Numbered from the stretch's first letter, positions 50,166-63,029 are shown. The stretch: 64,000 nucleotides of DNA from Xylocopa sonorina (GCF_050948175.1 NC_135194.1:7804033-7868032); one strand, 5' to 3'. Notes: generated from the letters alone by a model not told the origin. Translations and numbers: made by a program.

Positions 50166-50851
50166 TACTAATGAACTTCATTATCTACAAAATATTTTCA
50201 ACATTTTTTACAGTCAAACCTTAGTAGTTATTTATTTCAGTTGTAACATATATTTTTGTGATTCGGTAAAACAATTTATATATTAATTAGTGGCAAAATG
50301 TACATTTTTGACTATTCAATACATAACATTTCTATTATGTTAAGTTTAGACAAACATAACAAATGAAAATTATATTTTATAATATCTCTATACAATCATG
50401 AAAATGGAAAATATATATTTGATAAAATGAAAGTATTTTTTCTATATATAAATCATAATTATTTTGTGTACATAGTAATCTTGTTTTACTTACTCGTCTA
50501 AAATATAATGGAATCTTATTTAAAGAACCAAAAAAGAAACATTGTTGTGTGGAAGAGAAAATATTTGAAGAAATATTTACATAATAATGATAGAGATATC
50601 TGAAATGTTTTTTGTCTTATATGTATAAAATTATATGTGTGTAGATATGTACATATATACATAGTATAGTGAACATATAAAAGCATAATTTATTTATATA
50701 CATTCTGTGACAGGAAAATTAAATTATACGTTGTATACAACTTGTACACGCATTTCAAACACAAACAGATATTTAAACTTTGTATTGTTATAATTCTTAT
50801 ACATTTTTTTGCAATAAAAAACAAGAAAAGTATCTTTTTGACTGTATTGCT
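50166..50851. other. Intergenic interval between convergent ZC3H3 and LETMD1 genes
   Basis: This 686-bp AT-rich stretch separates the two stop codons and must contain both 3' UTRs, which may overlap. An AATAAA on the plus strand near 50,813 and TTTATT-type motifs for the minus strand are present. Confidence 0.5.
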
Positions 50852-52100
50852 CTAACTGTATACAAGAATCCAGTTTGTGGGATGGTTGTATGCCAACAAT
50901 ATAGGGCTATGTAATAATAATGAAATTGTGTTTTCATCAACTGTGTTTGATATTATAAACCATTGTTCTAGCCAATTTTTCATACTTTCTAAGGACATAT
51001 TTGCAGGATTTACACCCCTAAACGAAAGTGCCTAGAATAGTTGATAATTTAATAATATATGCAATAAATGTATTACACATTTGCATATGTGTATGAAACC
51101 TTTAAATAAGTGTAAATATGTTACTATTTCATGCGCACCCAGCGTATTGCATCGTTTGACATTGTTGCAGTTCCACCTTCTCTTAATATGGTTTGATCCA
51201 TTTGCTTTATTAGCATACCTCTTTCTATTAATTTTTTTTTCTTAAAAGGTCTCCAGGAAGATATGTCATGTATACCAAGTAATTCTTTCTAAAATATAAT
51301 TTAAAATTATCACATGCCTTCTTTTGGAGTTCATTTATTATAGATATAAGATTCATCAAATTGTAACAAATAGAACATACTATATGTTTCCTTTTGAGGC
51401 TATTCAGAGAAAACGGTTGGCCAGCAAATAATTCAGAACAAGCAAGAATATCATTCATGTTGGGATGTGTACCGCTGCCAAGGCATGCAATAATACCACT
51501 CCATTTTATATGCAACATATGATTTTTAATGTTACGAAGTTCTGCCTGCATACATCTGAATAATGGTCTATTATGTTTTAGTCTTCTCTTATGATCCAAT
51601 AGCATAAAATCAAGTTTTTGTTGTAACGTCCAATAGTGAGATGTAAGAAGTTGCCTTGGAAAATAATATGCCAAAGGGAAGATGATATAATTTGTAAAAG
51701 GAATGGCAGATATTAATAAAACAGGGCATATTCGTATTAAATCTTTAGGCATTGTATAAGACAAACGTAGTTCATCGATTGTTAAATTATCAATGCCATC
51801 AATATTTTGCTTTTTCAATATCCAGAGATATCTCTTCACATCCTGGATAAAATCTTTAGTACCAATACTAAATATACGATACACGTGCATTGTACGTGGG
51901 AAATTCTTTGCCAATACATTTTCATAATTTTTAATATAATCTATATATTTATCAAACCAATACTGTTTGATATTAGATACTCTATTTTTTTCTACCTTTT
52001 TTCCCCATTGTATTTGATATCGCATACAAGTATACGTAAACGATGTAGCTTTTTTACCTTGGAAAAGAAATCTCTGATGCATTAACCTATGCATTATCAT
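50852..52100 (-). CDS. LETMD1: LETMD1-like mitochondrial LETM1-domain protein, with a frameshift
   Basis: Two exons: 51139-52100 and 50852-51031. The N-terminus is basic and lacks acidic residues early on, consistent with mitochondrial import. The family core is clear: DLIRICPVLLISAIPFTNY, FPRQLLTSHYWTLQQ, then GTHPNMNDILACSELF and, in the last exon, RGVNPANMSLESMKNWLEQW and LLLHSPILLAYNHPTNW. LETMD1 is an inner-membrane mitochondrial protein needed for normal mitochondrial structure and function. Exon 1 is 962 bases, not a multiple of three. Translation stops after LPGDLLRKKN in a run of nine A residues (minus strand, about 51231-51239). Homologous protein (LIERGML...TILREGG) resumes at once in another frame, so one base is probably missing. 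With ten A residues the protein would be 380 aa, close to the family length. A sequencing or assembly error is more likely than a real mutation. Confidence 0.88.
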
Positions 52101-54019
52101 GGTTTTATTTTATTGCATCACTTCTAATTTTGTTATATCCTTCCTACTTAAATGTCATATTACTGTAATACATTTAAGAAATAAGCTTTACAAAGTAAAC
52201 AGTTATTTCATAAGAATGTAATCTATTTTATGTTTCATATATATTATTGTTCTTCTTAAATGTGTATATTAATATTTATATTGCTCTCCTCCATTATTAA
52301 TTGATACAAAAGCAATATTTTATACAATCTTTTAATTTTCAGGCACTTCTTTATTATTTAGATACTTGTTAATACATTTCCTTTTTGAATATCGAAAATT
52401 TTTGTCGTATAAAAATTTTTTAATTTTTTAAAATCTTCCTTTTAATCCGTAAACAATTAGAAGTAACTGATTAAAGCAATTAGATATAACCCATAAGTAG
52501 AAAATGGAAGGAATTATATTTATAATAATATTTAAAAATCAATCGTTATTTTTATTATCTTATTATTTTTGTTTGATGTTTCATTTGTGTATATAAAAAT
52601 GTTCAACGCGTGAATTAATTTTAGAAAACTTCTTACACTTCCCTACTTCTTGATCTAACAAAAACCGTGGAACCATGCCTATAAACGAAGCAATGATGTA
52701 AACACTTCGATAGAAGTTTCACTCACCACTACTTTATCTTCTTTACTACTACGACACTATTCTGCGCAGGAAGAGACCTACACGTTCAATAATTATTCTT
52801 CAGCGGGCTATTTGAAGAGCACGCTATTTGACATGAGCATTCCTCATTCTCGGGATTAGCGAACTTGTTAGATAAAATGATGAAATAATTCTTTGATTAT
52901 TTTCATTACTTACGGGTAGGAATAACATAGACATTTTTTTAAGTATATCATCAGTGTGTATATTACAAAATGTTAACAAATTAATGACAATGTATGTATA
53001 CAGAGGTAATCCTATAATGAACGTGCGGCATTACATGAACAATGATGTATACGTGAATTTCCCAAATAAAAATTCACGATAATAAATAAACTAGCAATAC
53101 TAATGTATAAACTAATAACGCTAGTTTATTTTTGACTTAAGAATATAGAAGAAAATTATATTTAATATCACTTTACAATATACACGCATGATTGAGATCG
53201 GAATTTCAACTTACTGTTAACTAACAAAATTGAAGGCACATGTAATAATATTTTACAGGAATGTAATATAAATTCTGTAAATGCGTAGTGAAATTATAGT
53301 TTTGATTTATAACACGTAGAACTAGGTTATTAAACTAACAAAATTGAAGGCACATGTATGTAACAATATTTTACAGGAATGTAATATAAATTCTGAAAAT
53401 ATACGAGGAAATTATAGTATCGATTTGTAGCGTATAAAACATAATTAATTAGCTTGTAAAATACAAATTGTACCATGGCAAATGAAGAGCAATTATTTGT
53501 CTGAACAAAAATTTCAGAAATATCTTATTTCCGTGCACACATATGTATAGGAAAAAAAGTTTCACTCTTGTAAAACGTCGTTGCAGTATAATTATATTAC
53601 CTGCACTTTATACAAATTTCCAAAAAATAAGAGATAATTTTTGCACAATTTTCTATACATATATATATGTATACACACAAACTCATATATATACACACAT
53701 ACACACATACAACACACGCATAATCTTTTTTTTATACAGACATATAATAGGAAAAGAAGGCTTTTGTTATGTAGAAACAATCAAATTTAATTAAATATTG
53801 ATGTGCAAAAGATGACATTAAAAATTACCTTATGTTAGCTTAAAAATTTCTTAGCTTTTCACAGGATGTAAAATACTTTTAAAATGGACCATATGAATGT
53901 ATATAGCATGTATCTGATATAAAAATATCTAAAAAGACTATTGACCTTTACACATATTCAATAAGTTAAACTTTAAAAATATTGAGAATGGCACATATTT
54001 AGTAAACTAATTAATAATG
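52101..54019. other. Intergenic interval between LETMD1 and oxt
   Basis: The LETMD1 promoter (minus strand) probably lies in the less AT-rich part near 52,640-52,870. The rest is AT-rich and includes a roughly 105-bp tandem duplication (53,219-53,438) and a CA/TA-rich tract near 53,650-53,720. No coding frame was found. Confidence 0.5.
53219..53438. repeat. Tandem duplication of a ~105-bp unit
   Basis: Copies at 53219-53320 and 53332-53438 share AACTAACAAAATTGAAGGCACATGT, then TTTTACAGGAATGTAATATAAATTCTG, then GAAATTATAGT and GATTT, with small insertions and substitutions. I see no coding potential in it. Confidence 0.85.
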
Positions 54020-57000
54020 TTAACATAGGTTATTTATATCAGCCTTTGAATCTGGGCTTAATGAGCTCCAGTAAGTGTTAATACACTTTTCTAACTTTAA
54101 TTTATTGTTATTAACATTACAGATTTTGTCAATTTCATAGTGTTCCTGTACTAGCTTATCTATCCACTGATCCAAGTCAGAATTAACTTTAATTTCATTG
54201 TCTGTGTTGAATGTAGTTCGTTCGTAAAAATTTATGGAACTTAGTAAATGTGACCACTTTTTGTTCATTTCTTCTGTAATATGATAACTATCACCAGATA
54301 CATGATTTACTTCCTTAGCTCGTTTTGGGTCAATTCTTTTATTTTTCCAATATGCTAAAGGTGTCACTAAAAAATTTGTTTTTGCTACTAGCAAAGAATT
54401 AGCAACTAAGAATAGATGCCAAGTACCCACAACTAGGTGTTCAGTGAATTGCGGTTTAACATACCCTGTCTGAAAAAAGAGCAAAGTTATAATTATTGAA
54501 AAAGGTATTTAACATAATAGAATTAATTAAAACAATATTATATTTACTAATGTCATTTCTTCAAGCTGTATGTAATTAACATCTGCTAATCGACCATATG
54601 GATCTACCCATAGTATTGATATATTTTGGGGTGTTGCAATTCCAATATCAAATTCGTATAATAAAACTGGAGACGAATATGGTCCAATGCTTCCTATTAA
54701 ATTTCTAAATGTTTTTTCTTTTTGATCATAATCAGTGTTAACAGACAAACTTTGTATCTTTCCCAACCATTCTTTACTAGTAGAAAAATTACGTCTCAAA
54801 TAGATCAAAGACTCTATTCGTTCTATATATGTTTGTTGAATCGCTTGCGATTGTATTGTAGCTTCGGCAAAAATTAGTATTCCAACAAATTGATTTTGTC
54901 TAAAATAGGCAGTTGTTTCCAATAGACGGATATATTTGTAATTAATGCTTAATTTGCGAAAAATTAATCTAGCTAAGGAATTTGAAATAGTCAATTGTGC
55001 ATCATCAGTCAAAGGGCTTAAGTCTGCTGCATGGTATAAACTTTGCCAGTACGTATCATAGCCTTTTGCATTAACGGTTTCATTTATCCTTTCAGGATAT
55101 AACCACTCTTCTACTCTATCTATAATTCTTTGGTCAATAGTAGATTCAAACTTTCGAGCAAAAAACAAATTACGGTCTATCGTATTTCGAATTCTACTAA
55201 AATCTTCAAGCTTAAAGTCATTTGGGCTGCAACCACACCAATCCACTACAGCTTTATACTGACACTTGCAACCTAATTTTCTCTTCCAATTAGTAATATG
55301 TAAATTGTTATCTATATATGTATTGCAGAATTTTGAGTTACGTAAGACTGTGTGGAAGAAAGATTCGGCAGGTAATAAAGTGTACTTAAACACTTTTAAA
55401 AGATCAGTCACTAATGCATCTGGATTTGGATTAGCAACATATTCTATAAATTCTCTGCTTAATGCTACCCAATCACTTCCACCATCTATTTGAATACCTA
55501 TAAGGAAATGTATTGTAATAAATTAAAGATTAAATTGTGATCGGTAGCATATAATGATGAATAGTAAAAGCTAATTTACCATCTGGTAATTTGCGATCGC
55601 CTATTCTCCACATACGAGTTTCACATTCTACAAAAGTCTTATCCAAACCTTGTTTAGTAATAAAACGTTGAACTTCTCTTCCATGAGATTTTACAAAATT
55701 CATACCTTTATTTAAACTAAGAAACTGAGTTACTTGTGTGTTACTCTTTATAGGAAAATCAGATTCCGACAGATTAACAAGAAAATCCCAATAATGATGA
55801 TGAGCAAGCATTTGCTGAGCGGACTTCAAAAGAGTCGTTAAAAGACTTGCACCTCCCCAAATACTTGCTTGCCTCAAATTTTCTCCTTTTGCTACTATAA
55901 TATTATTCGTTTTGCATGATTTTTCCACTTGTAACATTTCTCGATATAGATAATCTTGACGCTAAGAGTGCAAAGTACATAAATTACAATGTAATGTTAC
56001 TTTACTTTATTAAAAGTGGAGAAAATAGTTAATATACTATATACTTACTGCATCAACATGAATGTAAAAGAAATGTGAGGGATGATAGAGGATACTGATA
56101 AGTCGTTTCACTTGCCGACTAGCTCTGCCATTTACTGTTAATAAATATGCTATTCGGGCAGGCTTTTCAATTTCGCTGTCTGTACTTGCATTTCGAGCTT
56201 CTTGTGCCTTAAATCCTATTATTAATAAAAATTAATTTTTTCTACAAATTTACATTGACAAAATCACTAACAGATACAAACATTATAAATGTTTTATTCC
56301 CTTACTTTGGATTCCAGTCCAAAATACATTAATTGTTAGATATCCGCCACAAGAATATTTTGGATTACCAGAACATTTCATATTACAACTAGAATCTGGT
56401 AATCGTTTCAGTTGAGAAGGTTTTTCCATTCCACAAAAACATTCAATGCTAAAATCAAACATTTATAAAATATGTTGAGATATCTCATTAATTCTAAATT
56501 TTTAAGATAAAAAATAATTCAAACTAAGTTTAGCAATGTAGATATATGAAATACACTTACGAATATTCAGTACCCGCATATAAATATCCCGACTGAAGAC
56601 ACAAAAAAGCACAGTGCTTTGGAGAATTGTTCCCTTTAAAAACATGATAATAACCAGAAAGTATCCTTAATGTTTTATCGTCTTTAAAACATCCTAAACT
56701 GACTGGTTTATCTACAAATCCTGGAGAATGAGGGCACAGAGACTGTATCCTTTCTGGGTATAATAATCCCTGTTGGTTAAGGCACGTCACATTGACAATG
56801 CGTTGTTTGCATACTTGACTTTGTGCACGTGTTACAGCACTCACTGCTTCTCTGCCAGTAAATTCACAAGGTGTTGTAAAATTTAATGACCTACGATCTA
56901 ATTGTATTCTAGTAGTACGATTTCGATGAGATTGTAAAATCTTATTCGAATTACTATTTTTGTCAGGTGGAAGCTTTAATTGACGTAAACCTTTAGGTAA

Positions 57001-57290
57001 ACCTTCATCTTCCTCAGGTTCAGATGATTCCTACATAAAAAAAAAGACAAAATAATCGTATGTATATAATACTTGTAGTAAGCACTAAACACTGCGATAG
57101 AACCTTGAATGATACTTACTTCAGCTGAGGACAGTCGACTAACTTTTCGATTTCTAATTTCCAAACCAAAAAACGTATGAGCCAAGTAAATCTGTACACA
57201 TAATATAGTAATCCCAAATACAAACAGAATTCGATATTTTCGTAAACAACTAGAGGATCGACTTATTGAATGAGGTTTCGTTAAAACCAT
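54020..57290 (-). CDS. oxt: Peptide O-xylosyltransferase
   Basis: Seven exons give 910 aa: 57120-57290, 56561-57030, 56306-56448, 56049-56215, 55580-55961, 54548-55497 and 54020-54469. All phases close. The protein has a short cytoplasmic tail and a type II signal-anchor (ILFVFGITILCVQIYLAHTFF, roughly residues 21-41). A stem and a WSC domain (GCFKDD...CFCGMEK...CGG) follow, then the GT14 catalytic domain (RIAYLLTVNGRASRQVKRL, LSESDFPIKS, GGSDWVALSREF) and the XylT C-terminal domain. It transfers xylose from UDP-xylose to serine of proteoglycan core proteins, the first step of heparan and chondroitin sulfate assembly, in the ER/Golgi. Length and domain order fit fly oxt. I see no disruption. 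Confidence 0.95.
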
Positions 57291-59057
57291 TTTATTGTTC
57301 TAATTTATGTCGAGTGTATCCTCCGAATCTCATTCAATTTAAAAGTAGTCATAACCCAATCTAACAGATAGTTTTTTAGAAAACACTAGGAACATTATGC
57401 ACTCATATGTACGTCCAATATTATATACAATATTCTGTGCACTGAGTCATGTCTTTTATACCTATGCATGTATATATAAATGTTATTATATAAAAGTTTG
57501 CATACATATATATACATGTACAATTGCAGCGGGATAATTCAGGTAACAGTAAATTACTGAAACGATAACAAAATATAAAATATAATTTTAATATAGTAGT
57601 TTATTTTAATATAAACATTTGTTTACACCACTAACAAGTATATATTTAGGTTTATTTCGTTCGCTTTAATATTTTAACTAAATGAGAAAGCATACAAATA
57701 AAAATTATGCTGGGTAACATTATACCAGCTGATATTATTTAGTCTTATAGATTAATAAACATATATAGTAGACTCTCGTCAGCGGTCGCAAGTTTCAAAC
57801 CTTATCACGATTACGAAGGACGATGTATTCGCAAGAACTCTTGTTTTTGCCACTGATTAGGAAAATTATACAAGGTAGAATGAAAAATATTGGTGTAAGC
57901 GAAACGTAGCGATTTCCCGATAGGGACATGCCTTTAGATAGCGACATGCGCAGCGTGTTGATCTTTTCCCGCGTATTCTTCCCGCAGAAAAAGAAGAGAA
58001 CAAAATCGAAAAGCCGTGGAAGTCTTCTATTTTACATTTTCTGCAGACAAAGATCCCTAGTTTAGGCAGTAAATACAGTCGCGAAAACGTATGCAAACTA
58101 TTGTAAGTAAAAACGTCTAGAAGTGCTGACCCAGACAACATAGCGAATCACCGAACAGCACGCCTGCCAATGTCGTTCGTTCATGAATTTTGTCAGCAGT
58201 GGCAATAGTTTTATCGTTATTTATTGTATATTTTAGTAGTTTTATTGTAATTTATTTTATATCTCCCGCTATAGAGGTAAAAGAGAGAAAGATACTGTAA
58301 AAAAGAATGCGACAGTTGACGTCGATCCTACATTAGAAGCCCTGGTGCCATCTCTGTAAAAAGTGCTCAAACTGGTCGCATACAATTATCTACAGCAAAG
58401 TAAACTACTGTGTGGCGTTATCTGATTGACTTCCGCATCTCAGCAAACACATTCACTGCCATCTACTTCCGTTCCTCGGAAAGTATATTTTCGATAGGAA
58501 ATTGTTTCAAAATTAATTCGCGCCATCTATAAAAAAGAGACTCTCGTTCGCTACGTTTTTCAAATTTATTACTCACTTATTTCTGCGCCATCAAAGATAA
58601 CACATCATAATTTTCCTTTATAAAATCTAGATTTATATTTCTAAGCTTCTACTTCAGTTTATCTAATTTGTTAAATAGTTGTTATTTGTTAAATAAAAAT
58701 TGTTATATAAAAGCAAGCATCGTGAACGTTAATTAGAAGAAATCATAGTAGCAAGGACCTCCACAACTGAAGAACTACTAGTGTCATCTCTTGTTCATTA
58801 GTTCAGTACTTTCCGTATATATATGGCTTTCAGTAACTATTATTGTTAGCTAACGACTCCCAAAATGTCTGTCAATATTCAATATGTTATTGCTGAGATA
58901 TGACGGTTTTAATTTGTACAGAAACATAGTTCCTCCGTTAACAAATGTCAACCTACAAGAAAGAAAAATATAAGTACTTCAATGTAGATCTTCAATCGTT
59001 TTGGTAATCTTACCAGTGAACTACGTAGCAGTTTTTATAAACGAAGAAAGTGGACAG

Positions 59058-59390
59058 TTTATCCCTGTGTGGTGGGGATCAGAATACACCCACAGTAATC
59101 CCTGCTTGTCGTAAGAGGCGACTAAAAGGGTGAAGAAAGAATAGAAATGTAGAGAAGAGTAACGAATTTTGGTTAAGAGGAAGAAAGGTAGAAAGGTCTT
59201 TGTATGGAACTGTGCGCTTCGCAGTTCAAGCGGTGTGTTGATTGTTTGCTATGCGCATGCGCCCATAGGAAGCTGCGCGCGACGCTGCGAGGCAGAGAGA
59301 GGGCACTGTCGCTCCCGCAGTGTCGGCCCTGGCGTAGTGGTGAAAGGTAGTCTTTTTTTTTCACCTTGCGTGCATTGTGCTTAAAAACTT
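59058..59390 (+). repeat. GC-rich block with TGTCGTAAGAGGCGAC hairpin, probably retroelement-derived
   Basis: 59058-59132 contains a CTGTGTGGTGGGG...CCCACAG stem followed by the hairpin GTCG-TAAGAGG-CGAC and ACTAAAAGGG. I recall this structured motif as dispersed in arthropod genomes, probably from the 5' part of retroelements, but I cannot verify the family. The next 250 bases are also unusually G+C and CpG rich, include GCGCGACGCTGCGAGG-type sequence, and end in a T9 run. No reverse transcriptase frame is present. Confidence 0.4.
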
Positions 59391-60585
59391 AAAAGAGGAG
59401 GGTCTTATTAAGTTTGAGAATAACATTTTTTTATTTACATGTTTATTTCCTTTCACACAATTTTCAGCAGCATTCCCAATCATTCTTACGCTACGACCTG
59501 CCACTGCCTGTCGAGTATAGGAAGACGTTACCCAAAAAATGTGTTTATTCACAGTATTCTAGGTACATAATGTGATTCTCTGCACGAATCGTTAAGTTGG
59601 TCAGATAATTTTGCATCAATCTTTAGGGATTTTACGTGCCTCCGCTACTCTCGTTCTCTTACATAACCTGGAAAAAGAGGGGAACCACAAGTGGAGTGGT
59701 AAACAGAACTAAAAGAACGTAGAGGGTCGTATTTTTAAAAATACAATAGAATGTAAAAACGTGTAAGAAAAAGAAAAAGATAAGCATATGAAAGATGATG
59801 TAAAAGATATGGGAATAAGTGTATAAACTTGTTAAAGATGATAAAAGGATAAGATATAAGTTTAATATCTGTGTCATAATTTAAAAGTCTATCTATATAT
59901 ACTTATGTGACTATTCTGATAATAATCAATTTGTTTGAAATGATCGAGCTTCCCTTTAAAATATTTTTCAGTACAACTAATAGTGTCAGGGATATTTCAG
60001 GTTTTAAACTTATATGACTCACATTCTGTACCAATATAGGTATATATATAATGAGAATTAAATTCATTACTATACACTAAAATGTTTACAATTATACTTA
60101 TAGAAATTTATCATTGTTTCTAAACATGTTATATTTCACAAGTTTATCGTAAAAATAAAATAATCGGTAATGCGATTTTTGTTAATAAAGATATGTAAAG
60201 TACTTGTTTAGTTTAAAAACTCTGTACATATATATATATGTGTGTACATCCATACTATAGCTATATATCGCGATAGCTTTTCTTTCAGTTTCAGTTTGTA
60301 ATCATTAAACAAACGCAAGAACTTTTCTACTTTTTGGAAAAAATGCTTGTTACTATCTTACTATAAGATAAAGTGTATACAACACATTGTATTATCGAGT
60401 TGTAAAGTGTAGGGAAAAGAATCGTGTTTTTTTTCTTTGAGGTTGTGTTCAATCTTATATAAATGTATGTTGTGTATTAGAAATCATAGTTGGATGAGAA
60501 GGGAAGAGAGAGGAAGGAGGAAAGGAGAGGCAACGAGTGAGCGAAAGTGAGGGGCAAGGATAGACAAGAATAGAGGGGGGACAAA

Positions 60586-60636
60586 ATGTCTGTGGATCTC
60601 AATATGTTTACTAGCAAACGTTTGCATGCAACGTGA
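60586..60636 (+). CDS. Upstream ORF 1 in the Naa60 leader
   Basis: A 16-codon open frame (MSVDLNMFTSKRLHAT, then TGA) ends one base before the next upstream start codon. It lies in the presumed 5' leader of Naa60 and is probably a translational control element rather than a gene for a functional peptide. It is real only if the transcript starts upstream of 60586. Confidence 0.35.
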   Translation: MSVDLNMFTSKRLHAT

Positions 60637-60637
60637 C

Positions 60638-60709
60638 ATGCTTGACATCGTTCAAGAAATGACTGATGAAATGGTAGAAAAGTTGTGGCGTGATGGCCGT
60701 ATCTTTTAA
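60638..60709 (+). CDS. Upstream ORF 2 overlapping the Naa60 start codon
   Basis: A 23-codon open frame (MLDIVQEMTDEM... ending DGRIF) runs in a different frame from Naa60 and stops at 60709, 17 bases past the first base of the Naa60 ATG. Ribosomes that translate it would bypass the main start, so it could repress Naa60 translation. Whether the peptide is conserved is unknown. Confidence 0.35.
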   Translation: MLDIVQEMTDEMVEKLWRDGRIF

Positions 60710-63029
60710 TCGATATCTTATTTTACCAGAAATTGAGAAAAGTGAATTTAAAGTATCTCAAGAAAGTAGACATAAATATACGGATGAAAATAATGCAAGA
60801 AATTTATCTAACGAGCATAAAACATCCACGATACCGGCAACTGTACCTTTATGTGTTTTGGGTGATGTCCAGTTACGTTTTCTGTGTCCAGACGATTTGG
60901 AGGAAGTGCGAGCACTCTGTCAAGACTGGTTTCCCATTGGTACGATGTTTTCTATGAATATTAAATTAAATATCACAAGTAATAGTTTACAAAGTGCAAT
61001 TTGTAGTTGGTCTCACATGTAATTAATCCTTTCTGGTTTTATATTTAGGATCTTTAAGTTTATTTGAAATGTAGCGATTCGTTGGTTCTACATTATTTAC
61101 CTATTTGGGCGCGTAGTCAATTTAACCATAGTATTTCAAGTCCAGTAAAATATTATGTCATATGTATAGATATTTCAAAGATTTCTTTAGCTTTTTTCTT
61201 TAGGAAAGAATTGCAGTATATCAATGGTTTTATAAATTCTTAGATATATACCGATTATTACATAAAACAAAATAAAATAATATGTATATGTATATTACAC
61301 AATATACATATATAAAAAATTATCTATTATGTTTTTCTTTAATGTAAATTCTGTTTAACACTAAACATTACGTTATTTTTATATGTAAAAACTTTAATGT
61401 AAACAAAGGAAACTAATCTTTATAATCTTTAATTATATTCACATAATACAGATTTTTTTAAGTTCTAAAATGTGAAGAAGGTTGTTTCCATCGAAATAAT
61501 CTTGAATAAATGTTATAAAATTACATAAATGAAAACATGTTTAATAAGTTTTAACTATTCTCTGTTTTGTGCAAACTTCGACTTAAAAAAATATTTTTGT
61601 TACATGTTTTTTTATATAGATAAAAACCAAATTTATTAGCAAAGTTATATGTTATTCTGTATGCACATTTTATAAAGCACGTATTTATAACGTAAAACTT
61701 CAATATTTTATATATATTTATACAAGGTGTTAAAGAAAGATCCGTAACTTCAAGGGTTTATGCATTTAGTAGTGATTTAAGCAATTAATATTTTCTCATT
61801 GTTATTATCACTTCTTACAAATATGATAAGTAAATACTTGTGTCTATTATCTTAAAATAAAGACATAAAAATCCTTCTTTAGTAATAAGGTTTGTTCATT
61901 TTATAATTGTATAAGCCAAACGATAATTGGTAAGGATATCAATTGAAGAACATATATTAAATAGTGTAAAACCTGTGAAAATTGAATTCAAATATATTTG
62001 TGAATATGTATTTTGTATGTTTTGGGAATATTAAATAATTTTTCTAATATCTTAATTTCATTTCTGGGTTAGAACATTAAAAGGAAATAATATTTTAAAA
62101 GTGCTACGTAATTTGGAAAAGTTATATATACATATGTATAAATTGAAATTTTATATGGGAAAATATTTTAATGTATATTATTGTTTAGAATAATATGTAT
62201 TAAATATAAATTGTGAAAATGGTTTATAAATATTTTGGAAACAATAAAAATTGTGTTGTACATGTATATCTTTGATCTAGAATAAGGCCATAAAGGATTA
62301 ATTAGTCAATATATAACTAGTTTTGTTATGTAATTGGATACTGTTAAAGATTTTTAATGGATCTATGCATGCTAGTATATGTTATTTTTATCTTGCATTA
62401 AAAATTATATTAATACTTGTATTTCTAAAGTATTAATTTATTTTGTCATAGATTATCCTTATTCGTGGTATGAAGATATAACAAGTTCCTCACGGTTTTA
62501 TGCACTTGCAGCTGTATATGGTGGAGTAATAATTGGGCTTATTGTCGCAGAAATAAAGCCTTATGCTAAACTGAACACAGAAGATCGTGGTATTTTGTGT
62601 TCAAGTTTAGGAAATGATTGTTTAGTGGGATACATTCTTAGTTTAGGTGTTCGTCGCGCATATAGACGAAATGGAATTGCTTCATTATTATTGGAACAAT
62701 TATTAGCACATGTTACTGCTCCAGAACGTTCTTCCGTTAAAGCAGTCTTCCTGCATGTATTGTCGAGCAATTCACCAGCTATTTTGTTTTATCAGAGATG
62801 TCACTTTCGATTACATAGTTTTTTACCATATTATTATGTAATCCATGGAAAATGTAAAGATGGTTTTACTTATGTCCTCTATGTTAATGGAGGTCATGCA
62901 CCACGGGGTATCCGGGATTGGGTGCGTCATATAGCCAGTGCAATGGCTAGTCTTGGACCATGCAGAATACCACGTTGGATTTGGCAACGGCTTCTTTGGG
63001 TTACTACTATTCTTTCATATCATAGATGA
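60693..63029 (+). CDS. Naa60: N-alpha-acetyltransferase 60 (Golgi-associated)
   Basis: Two exons, 60693-60939 and 62452-63029, give 274 aa. The junction (G then AT TAT) closes in phase. An N-terminal extension of about 55 residues precedes the GNAT fold (LGDVQLRFLCPDDLEEVRALCQDWFPIDYP). The acetyl-CoA loop is RAYRRNGIASLLLEQLL, fitting R/Q-x-x-G-x-G/A, and downstream are LHVLSSNSPAILFYQR and GFTYVLYVNGG. The C-terminus is hydrophobic and basic (RWIWQRLLWVTTIL), like the amphipathic segments that anchor Naa60 to Golgi membranes. The enzyme acetylates N-termini of membrane proteins facing the cytosol. The ATG at 60693 is the only in-frame start in this exon. Two upstream ORFs precede it. The intron is 1.5 kb and AT-rich. 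Confidence 0.93.

Larger units (their letters stand above)
57291..60692. promoter_or_regulatory. Shared upstream region of divergent oxt and Naa60, with repeat-derived sequence
   Basis: This 3.4-kb interval must hold the oxt promoter (minus) and the Naa60 promoter and leader (plus). Notable parts are a cluster of four GCCATC motifs at about 58344-58596, a GC-rich repeat-like block at about 59058-59390, and a G/A-rich leader at about 60500-60580 just before the Naa60 upstream ORFs. No conserved protein frame is present. Confidence 0.5.

Noticed and set aside
59330..59340. tRNA-like box A (TGGCGTAGTGG) suggesting a SINE or tRNA gene
   Set aside because: No box B follows at a suitable distance and no cloverleaf can be drawn.
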